Below, one piece after another: positions 1-8,282 of a stretch of DNA of 64,000 nucleotides; positions within the stretch are counted from its first letter, which is position 1; each line of letters opens with the position of its first letter. The stretch is taken from assembly GCA_963839365.1 (NCBI GenBank), contig CAWIUT010000001.1, positions 1,550,001-1,614,000 of the forward strand, in the 5' to 3' direction. Source of the stretch: DASSKA01 sp963839365. GTDB lineage: Bacteria > Actinomycetota > Actinomycetes > Propionibacteriales > Nocardioidaceae. The translations under genes and the position numbers were made by a program. The notes under the pieces were generated by a model, which saw only the letters and a list, made by a program, of their open reading frames with translations, did not search any database and was not told where the DNA came from.

Positions 1-174
1 GACGTGCGCACCCTGCCACGGCTGCGGCCGCTGGACCGGCTGCGGCCCCCGCAGAACAGCGACGCCCCGCGCGCGGCCGCACTGCCGCCGTCGCTGCCGG
101 ACCGGTTGACGGCCGCGCTCGGCGTGCCGGGGTGGGGCGTGCTCACCCTGCCGGTCACCTGGGAGCTGCGGTAG
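1..174 (+). CDS. C-terminal end of an unrecognised protein (partial)
   Basis: The window opens inside a reading frame that stays open from base 1 to the TAG at 172-174, giving 57 residues rich in Arg, Leu and Pro and ending in LTLPVTWELR. Third positions are strongly G/C, as in the neighbouring real genes, so it is probably coding. It lies tail-to-tail with the IclR gene, with only 6 bases between the stops. I do not recognise a family from this short tail and assign no function. Confidence 0.55.
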   Translation, partial: DVRTLPRLRPLDRLRPPQNSDAPRAAALPPSLPDRLTAALGVPGWGVLTLPVTWELR

Positions 175-180
175 CCCGGT

Positions 181-936
181 TCAGGGCCGGCCGCCGATCC
201 GGCGGCTGACCACCTCCGCCGTGCGGGACACCGCCCGGGCCGCCCGACCAGGGGCCGGCGCGTCCTCGACCGGGTAGGTGACCGCCACGCTCGCGACGGG
301 GTGGGCGTTGTGGTCCAGCACGGCGGCGGCCAGCGACGCGAACCCGCGGGTCACCTCCCCCTCCTCCACGGCGTACCCACGCTGCCGGGTCTCGGTGAGC
401 AGCCCGCGGAGCGCGCTCAGCGACGTCGGGCCGATCCCGTGCCGGTCCACGAACGCCGACCGGTCCGGGTAGAGCGCGCGCACCTGGTTGGCCGGCAGTG
501 CGGCCAGGATGGCCCGGCCGCTGGCGGTCAGCTGCGCCGGCAGCCGCACCCCCACGTCGGTGACCAGCGGCGGGCGGCCCGGTGCCCGCTCCTCCAGCAC
601 GTAGAGCACCTCGCGGCCGCGGAGCACCGCGAGGTGCCCCGTCTGACCGAGCACGTCGACCAGGCCGGCCAGCGGCCGCCGGGTGATCCGCTGCAGCGGC
701 TCCTGCCGCGCGTAGCCGCTGCCCACCTCGAACGCCGCCAGCCCCAGCCCATAGCGGTGCTCCTCGGGCAGGTGCACCACGAAGCCCTCCTCGATCATGG
801 CGTTCACCAGGTGGTAGGCGGTCGACCGTGGCAGCCCCACCGCGCCGGCAAGCCGGTTCAGCGTCACCGGGTCCGGCTGTCCGGCCAGGAACCGCAGTAC
901 CTGCAGCGTCCGGGTCGCCGCCGGGACCTGGCTCAT
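181..936 (-). CDS. IclR-family transcriptional regulator of the hut genes
   Basis: A 251-residue IclR-type regulator. An N-terminal winged helix-turn-helix covers about residues 1-65 (the segment TLNRLAGAVGLPRSTAYHLV is the helix-turn-helix), and an IclR effector-binding domain covers about 75-245. ATG 936 is chosen because the homologous region begins there and a GAGAGGA ribosome-binding site lies just upstream; the frame extends further but only into the control region. It is divergent from hutH, which suggests it senses histidine or urocanate and controls the hut genes (inference). A partial copy of the palindrome in front of hutH lies just upstream of its own ribosome-binding site, consistent with autoregulation. 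Confidence 0.9.
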   Translation of the reverse strand: MSQVPAATRTLQVLRFLAGQPDPVTLNRLAGAVGLPRSTAYHLVNAMIEEGFVVHLPEEHRYGLGLAAFEVGSGYARQEPLQRITRRPLAGLVDVLGQTGHLAVLRGREVLYVLEERAPGRPPLVTDVGVRLPAQLTASGRAILAALPANQVRALYPDRSAFVDRHGIGPTSLSALRGLLTETRQRGYAVEEGEVTRGFASLAAAVLDHNAHPVASVAVTYPVEDAPAPGRAARAVSRTAEVVSRRIGGRP

Positions 937-945
937 CAGGGTTCC

Positions 946-956
946 TCTCGGATCCG
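946..956. promoter_or_regulatory. Partial second copy of the hut palindrome
   Basis: TCTCGGATCCG repeats eleven bases of the 1019-1034 palindrome, 74 bp away (about seven helical turns). It lies immediately upstream of the iclR start, so binding there would block iclR expression. Only one half is complete. Confidence 0.4.
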
Positions 957-1018
957 TCGTGGTGACCGAGCCGGGGGTCGCCCGGCCCGCCCCGCTACGC
1001 CAACCTGAGGAGGTTAGT

Positions 1019-1034
1019 GTCTCGGATCCGAGAC
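1019..1034. promoter_or_regulatory. Perfect 16-bp palindrome, candidate IclR operator
   Basis: The sequence GTCTCGGATCCGAGAC is a perfect dyad in the iclR-hutH intergenic region, 55-70 bases upstream of the hutH start. An 11-base match (TCTCGGATCCG) recurs at 946-956 beside the iclR start. The position between divergent genes and the duplication suggest binding sites for the IclR protein; this is not proven. Confidence 0.5.
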
Positions 1035-1088
1035 GACAACAACGGCGCCGAGGTAGCCGCACCGGGCCCGGCAGGGTGGAATGGGCCC

Positions 1089-2633
1089 ATGAACCCACGC
1101 CAGGTCACCATCGGAGTCGGCCCGGTCTCCTTCGAGGACGTGGTGGCCGTCGCGCGCGACGGGGCCGCCGTCGTGCTCGGCCCGGACGCGCTCGCGGCGA
1201 TCGAGCGGTCCCGGGAGGCGGTGGAGAAGCTTGCCGCGGCACCCACCCCGGCGTACGGCATCTCGACCGGCTTCGGAGCCCTGGCCACCCGGCACATCCC
1301 CGCCGAGATGCGCACCGCGCTGCAGCGGTCCCTGGTCCGCTCGCACGCCGCCGGCAGCGGCCCGGAGGTGGAGCGCGAGGTGGTCCGCGCACTGATGCTG
1401 CTGCGGCTCTCCACGCTGGCCACCGGGCACACCGGCATCCGACCGGCCACCGCGACGGCCATGGCCGCCCTGCTCACCCACGGGATCACCCCGGTCGTCC
1501 ACGAGTACGGCTCCCTCGGCTGCTCCGGTGACCTCGCGCCGCTGGCGCACTGCGCGCTGGCGCTGATGGGCGAGGGGGAGGTCCGCGACCGCGAGGAGGT
1601 ACGTCGCACTGCCGCGGAGGCGCTGGCCGACGCCGGCATCGCGCCGGTCGAGCTGGCCGCCAAGGAGGGGCTCGCGCTGATCAACGGCACCGACGGGATG
1701 CTCGGCATGCTGGTGCTGGCGCTGGCCGACCTGCGCAACCTGTTCCGGGCCGCCGACGTGGCCGCGGCGATGTCGGTGGAGGCCCAGCTGGCCACCGACC
1801 GGGTGTTCGCCGCCGACCTGCAGGCGCTGCGCCCGCACCCCGGCCAGGCGGCATCGGCGGCGAACCTGACCCGGATCCTCGCCGACTCCGGGGTGGTCGC
1901 GAGCCACCGCGGCCCGGACTGCAACCGGGTCCAGGACGCCTACTCGCTGCGCTGCTCACCACAGGTGCACGGGGCCGCCCGGGACACCGCCGACCACGCC
2001 GCCGCGGTGGCGCAGCGCGAGCTGGCCTCAGCGATCGACAACCCGGTGGTGCTCGACGACGGCAGGGTGGAGTCCAACGGCAACTTCCATGGCGCGCCGG
2101 TGGGCTACGTGCTGGACTTCCTGGCCATCGCGGCCGCGGACCTGGCCAGCATCTCCGAGCGGCGCACCGACCGGTTTCTGGACAAGGCCCGCAGCCACGG
2201 GCTGCCGCCGTTCCTTGCCGACGACCCGGGGGTGGACTCCGGGCACATGATCGCGCAGTACACCCAGGCCGCGATCGTCTCCGAGCTCAAGCGGCTGGCC
2301 GCCCCGGCCAGCGTGGACTCGATCCCGAGCAGCGCCATGCAGGAGGACCACGTCTCGATGGGCTGGTCCGCGGCCCGCAAGCTGCGCCGGTCCCTGGACG
2401 GGCTGACCCGGGTGATCGCGATCGAGGTGCTCACCGGGGCCCGAGCGCTTGACCTGCGCGCCCCGCTCGATCCGTCCCCGGCCACCGGGGCGGTGCTGCG
2501 CGTGCTGCGGCAGCGGGTCGCCGGCCCCGGCCCCGACCGGCACCTGTCCCCGGAGATCGAGGCGACGGTGGACCTGGTGCGCTCCGGCGCCCTGGTCGCC
2601 GCCGTCGAGGAACGGATCGGGGCCCTCCAGTGA
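1089..2633 (+). CDS. hutH: Histidine ammonia-lyase
   Basis: Converts L-histidine to trans-urocanate and ammonia, the first step of histidine degradation in the cytoplasm. The 514-residue length is normal for the family. The MIO cofactor triad appears as Cys145-Ser146-Gly147 within GSLGCSGDLAPLAH, rather than the commoner Ala-Ser-Gly. Other family blocks are EGLALINGTDGM, the region around QDAYSLRC, DNPVV, SNGNFHG and SSAMQEDHVSMGW. ATG 1089 matches the conserved N-terminus. A hexamer TGGAAT sits 6 nt upstream, so the mRNA may be leaderless. hutU follows after 76 bases and is probably co-transcribed. IclR control is expected from the palindrome upstream. Confidence 0.97.
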   Translation: MNPRQVTIGVGPVSFEDVVAVARDGAAVVLGPDALAAIERSREAVEKLAAAPTPAYGISTGFGALATRHIPAEMRTALQRSLVRSHAAGSGPEVEREVVRALMLLRLSTLATGHTGIRPATATAMAALLTHGITPVVHEYGSLGCSGDLAPLAHCALALMGEGEVRDREEVRRTAAEALADAGIAPVELAAKEGLALINGTDGMLGMLVLALADLRNLFRAADVAAAMSVEAQLATDRVFAADLQALRPHPGQAASAANLTRILADSGVVASHRGPDCNRVQDAYSLRCSPQVHGAARDTADHAAAVAQRELASAIDNPVVLDDGRVESNGNFHGAPVGYVLDFLAIAAADLASISERRTDRFLDKARSHGLPPFLADDPGVDSGHMIAQYTQAAIVSELKRLAAPASVDSIPSSAMQEDHVSMGWSAARKLRRSLDGLTRVIAIEVLTGARALDLRAPLDPSPATGAVLRVLRQRVAGPGPDRHLSPEIEATVDLVRSGALVAAVEERIGALQ

Positions 2634-2678
2634 GCCCCCGGATGAGCCCTCAGGTGAGCCGACTGATGAGCCCCGGCA
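2631..2678. repeat. Four imperfect 12-bp tandem units between hutH and hutU
   Basis: TGAGCC recurs at 2631, 2643, 2655 and 2667, exactly every 12 bases, with degenerate G/C-rich filler between copies. The first copy contains the hutH stop. It looks like a small tandem duplication; no function is evident. Confidence 0.6.
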
Positions 2679-2709
2679 CGAGCATCCCAAGAGTCGAAGG
2701 AGCCGTCCG

Positions 2710-4413
2710 ATGATCGACTACTCGCAAGGCGCCCGACCGGTGCGCGCCCCCCGCGGCACCGAGCTGACCGCCCGCAGCTGGCAGACCGAGGCGCCGCTGC
2801 GGATGCTGATGAACAACCTCGACCCGGAGGTGGCCGAGCGGCCCGACGAGCTCGTCGTGTACGGCGGGACCGGGCGCGCCGCGCGCAGCTGGCAGGCGTA
2901 CGACGCGATCATCCGCAGCCTCACCACGCTGGCCCCCGACGAGACCCTGCTCGTGCAGTCCGGCAAGCCGGTCGGCGTGCTGCGCACCCACGAGTGGGCG
3001 CCGCGGGTGCTGATCGCCAACTCCAACCTGGTCGGCGACTGGGCCAGCTGGGAGGAGTTCCGCCGGCTCGAGGAGCTCGGCCTGGTCATGTACGGCCAGA
3101 TGACCGCCGGCTCCTGGATCTACATCGGCACCCAGGGCATCCTCCAGGGCACCTTCGAGACCTTCGCCGCGGTCGCCGACCAGCGGGCGGCCCGCGCAGG
3201 TGCCGGGGCCGGAGGCAGCCTGGCCGGCACCATCACGCTGACCGCCGGTCTCGGTGGGATGGGCGGGGCCCAGCCGCTCGCGGTCACCATGAACGACGGG
3301 GTGGTGGTCTGCGTCGAGTGCGACCAGACGCGGATCAGCCGCCGGCTGGAGCACCGCTACCTCGACGTACAGGCAGACTCCCTCGACCACGCGCTGGAGC
3401 TGGCCGTCGAGGCCCGCGACGCGAAGCGGCCGCGGTCCATCGGCGTGCTGGGCAACGCCGCCGACATGGTGCCCGCGCTGCTCGACCGGGACGCGCCGAT
3501 CGACATCGTCACCGACCAGACCTCCGCGCACGACCCGCTGTACTACCTGCCCTCCGGGGTCGCCTTCGAGGACTGGGCCGCGCTGCGGGACAAGGACCCG
3601 GCCGGCCTCACCGACCGGGCCCGCGAGTCGATGGCCCGGCACGTCGAGGCGATGGTCGGCTTCCAGGACAAGGGAGCAGAGGTCTTCGACTACGGCAACT
3701 CCATCCGCGACGAGGCCCGCAAGGGCGGGTTCGCGCGCGCCTTCGAGTTCCCCGGCTTCGTGCCCGCCTACATCCGACCGCTGTTCTGCGAGGGCAAGGG
3801 CCCGTTCCGGTGGGCGGCGCTGTCGGGCAACCCCGAGGACATCGCGAAGACCGACAGGGCGATCCTTGAGCTCTTCCCCAAGGAGGAGAGCAGCGCCAAC
3901 GAGCGTCTGCACAGGTGGATCACGATGGCCGGCGAGCGGGTGCACTTCCAGGGGCTGCCGTCGCGGATCTGCTGGCTCGGGTACGGCGAGCGGCAGCGCG
4001 CCGGGCTGAAGTTCAACGAGATGGTCGCCTCCGGTGAGCTGGAGGCGCCGATCGTGATCGGCCGCGACCACCTGGACTGCGGGTCCGTCGCCTCGCCGTA
4101 CCGCGAGACCGAGGGGATGCTGGACGGCTCCGACGCGATCGCGGACTGGCCGCTGCTGAACGCGATGGTCAACACCGCCTCCGGCGCGTCGTGGGTGTCC
4201 ATCCACCACGGCGGCGGCGTCGGGATGGGTCGCTCCATCCACGCGGGGCAGGTCACCGTCGCCGACGGCACGGACCTGGCCGCGCAGAAGATCGAGCGGG
4301 TGCTCACCAACGACCCGGGCATGGGCGTGATCCGGCACGTGGACGCGGGCTACGACCGCGCTGTCGAGGTGGCCGAGGCGCGCGGGGTGCGGATCCCGAT
4401 GCGCGAGGGCTGA
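2710..4413 (+). CDS. hutU: Urocanate hydratase
   Basis: Hydrates urocanate to 4-imidazolone-5-propionate using tightly bound NAD+. The 567 residues match the usual length of about 550-570. The NAD-binding glycine cluster TAGLGGMGGAQ lies near residues 178-188, and the C-terminal HHGGGVGMGRS block is conserved. The start at ATG 2710 follows a GAAGGAG ribosome-binding site. It is the second gene of the hutH-hutU unit and ends 8 bases before the opposing DUF1992 gene, so this half of the hut cluster stops here. Expression should follow hutH under the IclR regulator. Confidence 0.97.
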   Translation: MIDYSQGARPVRAPRGTELTARSWQTEAPLRMLMNNLDPEVAERPDELVVYGGTGRAARSWQAYDAIIRSLTTLAPDETLLVQSGKPVGVLRTHEWAPRVLIANSNLVGDWASWEEFRRLEELGLVMYGQMTAGSWIYIGTQGILQGTFETFAAVADQRAARAGAGAGGSLAGTITLTAGLGGMGGAQPLAVTMNDGVVVCVECDQTRISRRLEHRYLDVQADSLDHALELAVEARDAKRPRSIGVLGNAADMVPALLDRDAPIDIVTDQTSAHDPLYYLPSGVAFEDWAALRDKDPAGLTDRARESMARHVEAMVGFQDKGAEVFDYGNSIRDEARKGGFARAFEFPGFVPAYIRPLFCEGKGPFRWAALSGNPEDIAKTDRAILELFPKEESSANERLHRWITMAGERVHFQGLPSRICWLGYGERQRAGLKFNEMVASGELEAPIVIGRDHLDCGSVASPYRETEGMLDGSDAIADWPLLNAMVNTASGASWVSIHHGGGVGMGRSIHAGQVTVADGTDLAAQKIERVLTNDPGMGVIRHVDAGYDRAVEVAEARGVRIPMREG

Positions 4414-4421
4414 GCGTGCGG

Positions 4422-5048
4422 CTACTGGCCCCTGCGCCACCACCGGTGCGTGCGTCGGGCCGGTCGCTGCGCGCGACGTCGCGCCGCGGCGGCCCGCTGC
4501 TGGACCGCGCGCTGGGCCTGCCGTTCGGTGCGGCGGGCCCGCCACGCCCCGACCTCGGCGTCGACGTCCCGGGTCGGGGTGATCACCGGCGGACCGCCCA
4601 GCAGCTGGCGCCGTGCCTCGACCACCCGGGAGTTGAAGTCCTCCAGCAGCCTGCGCACGTCGGCCTCGGTGACCTGCTCGTCGATCCGCTCGGCGAGCCC
4701 GGCGTCCTCCTTGCGCAGCGCCAGCGCGGGCGGCAGCACCCCGGTCACGTTCTCCCGCTCGATCAGCCGCTTGACCCACCAGTCCGGGTCGTGGGGCCTG
4801 TCGAGTCCCGGGATCGGCTTGCCCGCGCCGGGCAGGTTGTCGAACTCGCCGCGCGCCATCGCGTCGCGGACCTGGGCGTCCAACCACAGCGCGCGCTGCT
4901 CCATGCTGCGCGCCGGCGGATCCTCCTCGGTCTCCTCGACCGCGGCGTCCAGCGGCTGCTCCGGCTCCGGGGCCTGGCGGTGCGCGTTGGTCACCGCGGC
5001 CCGGTGCAGCCGGTCCTCCGACGTGCGTCGCTGGTTCATCGCACTCAC
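4422..5048 (-). CDS. DUF1992 (DnaJ-homologue-like) domain protein
   Basis: A 208-residue protein with a DUF1992 domain at about 48-115, recognised by the run GEFDNLPGAGKPIPG and then DPDWWVKRLIERENV. The N-terminus is acidic and Pro/Glu-rich, and the C-terminus is very Arg/Gln/Ala-rich and probably disordered. The molecular role of the family is not established to my knowledge. The start is GTG 5048 with GGAG upstream; ATG 5039 is the alternative. It lies 54 bases downstream of the nitroreductase gene on the same strand, and together they interrupt the hut cluster in antisense orientation, so they probably belong to a different function. Confidence 0.85.
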   Translation of the reverse strand: MSAMNQRRTSEDRLHRAAVTNAHRQAPEPEQPLDAAVEETEEDPPARSMEQRALWLDAQVRDAMARGEFDNLPGAGKPIPGLDRPHDPDWWVKRLIERENVTGVLPPALALRKEDAGLAERIDEQVTEADVRRLLEDFNSRVVEARRQLLGGPPVITPTRDVDAEVGAWRARRTERQAQRAVQQRAAAARRRAQRPARRTHRWWRRGQ

Positions 5049-5102
5049 CCCGACTCCACCCTACGGAGCCGCCGAAGCCCACCCGGCCGGCCCCGCGGCG
5101 GC

Positions 5103-5699
5103 TCACCAGGAGCCGCGGTGCACCACGTCCTCGGCGGGCCGGCGGGCGCGCCGGGTCGGCGATCCCTGCGCCCCGGTGTCCTCGGTGCGGTGGCCGACGG
5201 CGATCGCGCCGATCGGGGTGTAGCCGCCGGGCACGTCGAACTCCTCCCGGAACCCTTCGATGCGGTCCGGCGGGATGCCGAAGAAGCAGGCGCCGAGCCC
5301 CTCGTCGACCGCGGTCTGCAGGATCAGCAGCGAGGCCATCCCCGTGTCGATGTCCCAGTAGGGCACCGGCCAGCGGGCCTCGTCCCGGTCGGTCCAGCCC
5401 TTGTCCGGCTGGGCGTACCGGTCCAGGTAGGCCGCCTTGTGGGACAGCGGCACGATCAGCACCGGCGCCGTGCGCATCCCACGCAACCACGCGTCCTCCT
5501 CTCCCGGTGCCGTCCTCGCCCAGAACCGCTCGAGGTCCTCGGGGCGGTCGAGCACCAGGAACGCCCAGCCCTGGCTGAACCCCGCGCTCGGTGCCCGCAC
5601 CGCGTTGGCGAGCATCCGGTCCACCGACGCGGGGTCCACCGGCTTGCTGGCGTAGTTTCTGACCATCCTTCGTCTGCGCACGACGTCTTGGAACTCCAT
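5103..5699 (-). CDS. Nitroreductase-family FMN oxidoreductase
   Basis: A 198-residue flavoprotein of the nitroreductase fold. The N-terminal RRRRMVRNY segment and NAVRAPSAGFSQGW give the FMN-binding and dimerisation signatures, and DEGLGACFFGIPPDR is the typical C-terminal block. It likely reduces nitro, quinone or similar acceptors with NAD(P)H; the substrate cannot be told. The ATG at 5699 is chosen because MEFQDVV is the usual family N-terminus. This start overlaps by two bases, in the tetranucleotide CATG, the first possible start of the divergent M20 gene, so promoters for each gene would have to lie inside the other. An upstream in-frame ATG at 5738 exists but is less likely. Confidence 0.9.
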   Translation of the reverse strand: MEFQDVVRRRRMVRNYASKPVDPASVDRMLANAVRAPSAGFSQGWAFLVLDRPEDLERFWARTAPGEEDAWLRGMRTAPVLIVPLSHKAAYLDRYAQPDKGWTDRDEARWPVPYWDIDTGMASLLILQTAVDEGLGACFFGIPPDRIEGFREEFDVPGGYTPIGAIAVGHRTEDTGAQGSPTRRARRPAEDVVHRGSW

Positions 5700-6954
5700 G
5701 GAGATGATGATGTCCCCTAGCCCCGACTTCGAGCGCATGTGGGCCGACCTGGCGCCGATCGGCCGGTCCGCGGAGACCGGCGGCTACTTCCGGCAGCCGT
5801 TCGGGACCGCCGAGCGGGAGTGCCACGCCTGGTTCGTCGAGCAGTGCCAGGAACGCGGCCTGAAGGTCGAGACCGACCCGGTCGGCAACACGGTGGGCTG
5901 GTGGGGCTACCCGGAGCAGGGCGGGGAGCAGGCGGTGCTGTGCGGCTCGCACCTGGACTCGGTGCTCGACGGCGGCGCGTACGACGGGCCACTCGGGGTG
6001 GTGTCCGCGCTGGCCGCGCTCGACCTGCTCCGCGACCGCGGCTTCACGCCCTCGCGCCCGATCGGGGTGGCCACCTTCGTGGAGGAGGAGGGCTCCCGGT
6101 TCGGCATCGCCTGCCTGGGCTCCCGGCTCGCGACCGGCGCGCTCGGCTGGGACAAGGCGGCCGCGCTCACCGACAGGGACGGGGTCCGGTTCGACGAGGC
6201 GCTGGCGGCCACCGGCCACCCGGCCGACGTGCCGCACGTGGTGTGGGCCGAGCTCCACGAGCGGATCGCCTGCTTCGTCGAGCTGCACGTCGAGCAGGGC
6301 CGCAACCTCGTCGACCGGGGCGCCCCGGTCGGGGTGGCCAGCGCGATCTGGCCGCACGGGCGCTACCGCTTCGAGTTCACCGGGCAGGCCAACCACGCCG
6401 GCACCACCCGGATGGAGGACCGGCACGACCCGATGCTCACCTACGCGATGACCGCGTTGGCCGCGAACAAGCAGGCCCGGCTGGCCGGGCAGCGCGCCAC
6501 GTTCGGCCGCATCGACGTACGCCCCAACGGGACCAACGCGGTCCCGTCCCGGGTGACCGCCTGGCTGGACGCCCGCGCCGATGCCCCGCAGCACCTCGAG
6601 GACCTGTTGGCCGCCATCGCCCGGCAGGCCTCCGAGCGCGCCGACCGGGACGGCACCCGGCTGGTCGTGACACCGGAGTCGGTGTCCGGGGCGGTGCGCT
6701 TCGACGCCGGCCTCGCGGCCCGGATCGCCGCGCACCGGGACGGCGACCGGCCGATCATCCCGAGCATGGCCGGCCACGACGCCGGGATCATCTCCGAGGC
6801 CGGGGTGCCCACCGCGATGCTGTTCGTGCGCAACCCCACCGGCATCTCGCACAGCCCGGAGGAGCACGCCGGGACCGCCGACTGCCTGGCCGGGGTCGAG
6901 GCACTCGCCGACACGCTGGCCCGGCTAGCCGGCCCGGCGGAGCCGCGCCGATGA
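5698..6954 (+). CDS. M20-family amidohydrolase (allantoate amidohydrolase type), candidate N-formylglutamate deformylase
   Basis: A 418-residue binuclear-metal amidohydrolase of the hydantoinase/carbamoylase/allantoate amidohydrolase group. Metal-ligand blocks are CGSHLDSVLDGGAYDG (about 82-97), EEEGSRFG (about 130), ELHVEQG and, near the C-terminus, MAGHDAG; the lid-domain motif GQANHAGTTRM is present. Homologues are usually named allantoate amidohydrolase. Here its stop overlaps the hutF start (ATGA), and no hutG lies in the window. I therefore infer it hydrolyses N-formyl-L-glutamate to glutamate and formate, the step after HutF. ATG 5698, 5704, 5707 and 5710 are all in frame; 5710 is the best spaced from a GGAG at 5700-5703. 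Confidence 0.85.
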   Translation: MEMMMSPSPDFERMWADLAPIGRSAETGGYFRQPFGTAERECHAWFVEQCQERGLKVETDPVGNTVGWWGYPEQGGEQAVLCGSHLDSVLDGGAYDGPLGVVSALAALDLLRDRGFTPSRPIGVATFVEEEGSRFGIACLGSRLATGALGWDKAAALTDRDGVRFDEALAATGHPADVPHVVWAELHERIACFVELHVEQGRNLVDRGAPVGVASAIWPHGRYRFEFTGQANHAGTTRMEDRHDPMLTYAMTALAANKQARLAGQRATFGRIDVRPNGTNAVPSRVTAWLDARADAPQHLEDLLAAIARQASERADRDGTRLVVTPESVSGAVRFDAGLAARIAAHRDGDRPIIPSMAGHDAGIISEAGVPTAMLFVRNPTGISHSPEEHAGTADCLAGVEALADTLARLAGPAEPRR

Positions 6955-8282
6955 CCGCCTACCTGCTGGAGCGCGCCTGGCTCGGCGACGGGCCGGTGGT
7001 CGAGGACGTGCTGGTGCGCATCGAGGACGGGCGTTTCGTCGACGTGCACCCAGGCGCAGCCGCCGCCGATGCAGCGGCCGACGACGCGAAACGCCTGGCC
7101 GGCTTGACGATCCCCGGCATCGCCAACTGCCACAGCCACGCCTTCCACCGGGCCTTGCGGGGCCGGACCCAGCGGGAGCGTGGCACGTTCTGGACCTGGC
7201 GCGAGCAGATGTACGCCGCGGCCGGGCGGCTCGACCCGGACCGCTACTACGCACTCGCCTGCGCCACCTACGCGGAGATGGCCGCCGCCGGGATCACGAC
7301 GGTCGGGGAGTTCCACTACCTGCACCACGGCCCGGACGGCCGGCGCTACGACGACCCGAACGCGATGGGGGCCGCGCTGGTGGCCGCGGCGGGGGACGCC
7401 GGCGTACGGATCGCGCTGCTGGACACCTGCTACCTCGCCGCCGGCATCGGCCGGCCGCCCGAGGGCGTGCAGGCCCGGTTCTCCGACGGGTCGGCGGACG
7501 CCTGGGGTGAGCGGGTCAGCGCGCTGGCCGCGCCCCACGACGGCGTGGTGGTCGGGGCGGCGGTCCACTCGGTGCGCGCCGTGCCCCGCGACCAGATCGG
7601 CACGGTCGCCGCGTGGGCGCACGACCACGAGGCCCCGCTGCACGTGCACCTGTCCGAGCAGGTCGCGGAGAACGAGCAGTGCGCCGCGGCGTACGGCCGT
7701 ACCCCCACGGAGGTGCTCGCCGCCGCCGGCGCGCTGGGCGCGCGGACCTCCGCGGTGCACGCCACCCACCTCGCCGACGGCGACGTGAAGCTGCTCGGCG
7801 ACGCGAACGCGTCGGCCTGCTTCTGCCCGACCACCGAGCGTGACCTCGGCGACGGGATCGGTCCCTCGCGGCGGCTGCACGACGCGGGTGCCGCCCTCAC
7901 CCTCGGCTCGGACAGCCACGCGGTGATCGACCCGTTCGAGGAGATGCGCGCCGTCGAGCTCGACGAGCGGCTCGCCTCCGAGGAGCGCGGGCACTGGGCG
8001 GCCGCGGAGCTGCTGCGCGCCGCCACCGCTGACGGGCACCGCTCGCTCGGCTTCCCCGACGCCGGCAGGATCGCGATCGGCCATCGGGGGGACCTGGTCA
8101 CCGTGGACACCGCCTCGGTCCGCACCGCCGGTAGCGGCGCGGACGACGCCACCGCCGTGTTCGCGGCCACCGCCGCCGACGTGGTGCACGTGGTCCGAGA
8201 CGGCACGGTCCTGGACCTGGACCGGCGCCGGGTCGCCGCCGATCTCGTCCGGACGACCACCGACCTCTGGAAGGAGTCATGA
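6951..8282 (+). CDS. hutF: Formimidoylglutamate deiminase
   Basis: Zinc-dependent amidohydrolase-superfamily enzyme that deiminates N-formimidoyl-L-glutamate to N-formyl-L-glutamate and ammonia. At 443 residues it has the family length. Metal-ligand motif NCHSHAFHRALRGRTQ lies near residues 61-76; PLHVHLSEQ, the AVHATHL block and TLGSDSHAVIDPFEEMR carry the other ligands. Its start overlaps the M20 stop and its own stop overlaps the hutI start (both ATGA), which indicates a translationally coupled three-gene operon. HutF means this organism uses the deiminase branch of histidine degradation rather than direct formiminoglutamase. Confidence 0.95.
   Translation: MTAYLLERAWLGDGPVVEDVLVRIEDGRFVDVHPGAAAADAAADDAKRLAGLTIPGIANCHSHAFHRALRGRTQRERGTFWTWREQMYAAAGRLDPDRYYALACATYAEMAAAGITTVGEFHYLHHGPDGRRYDDPNAMGAALVAAAGDAGVRIALLDTCYLAAGIGRPPEGVQARFSDGSADAWGERVSALAAPHDGVVVGAAVHSVRAVPRDQIGTVAAWAHDHEAPLHVHLSEQVAENEQCAAAYGRTPTEVLAAAGALGARTSAVHATHLADGDVKLLGDANASACFCPTTERDLGDGIGPSRRLHDAGAALTLGSDSHAVIDPFEEMRAVELDERLASEERGHWAAAELLRAATADGHRSLGFPDAGRIAIGHRGDLVTVDTASVRTAGSGADDATAVFAATAADVVHVVRDGTVLDLDRRRVAADLVRTTTDLWKES

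Noticed and set aside
2650..6867. A 1405-codon open frame on the minus strand
   Set aside because: It is antisense to hutU and the M20 gene and reads as low-complexity Gly/Arg/His/Pro sequence with no domain; long false frames are expected in GC-rich DNA.
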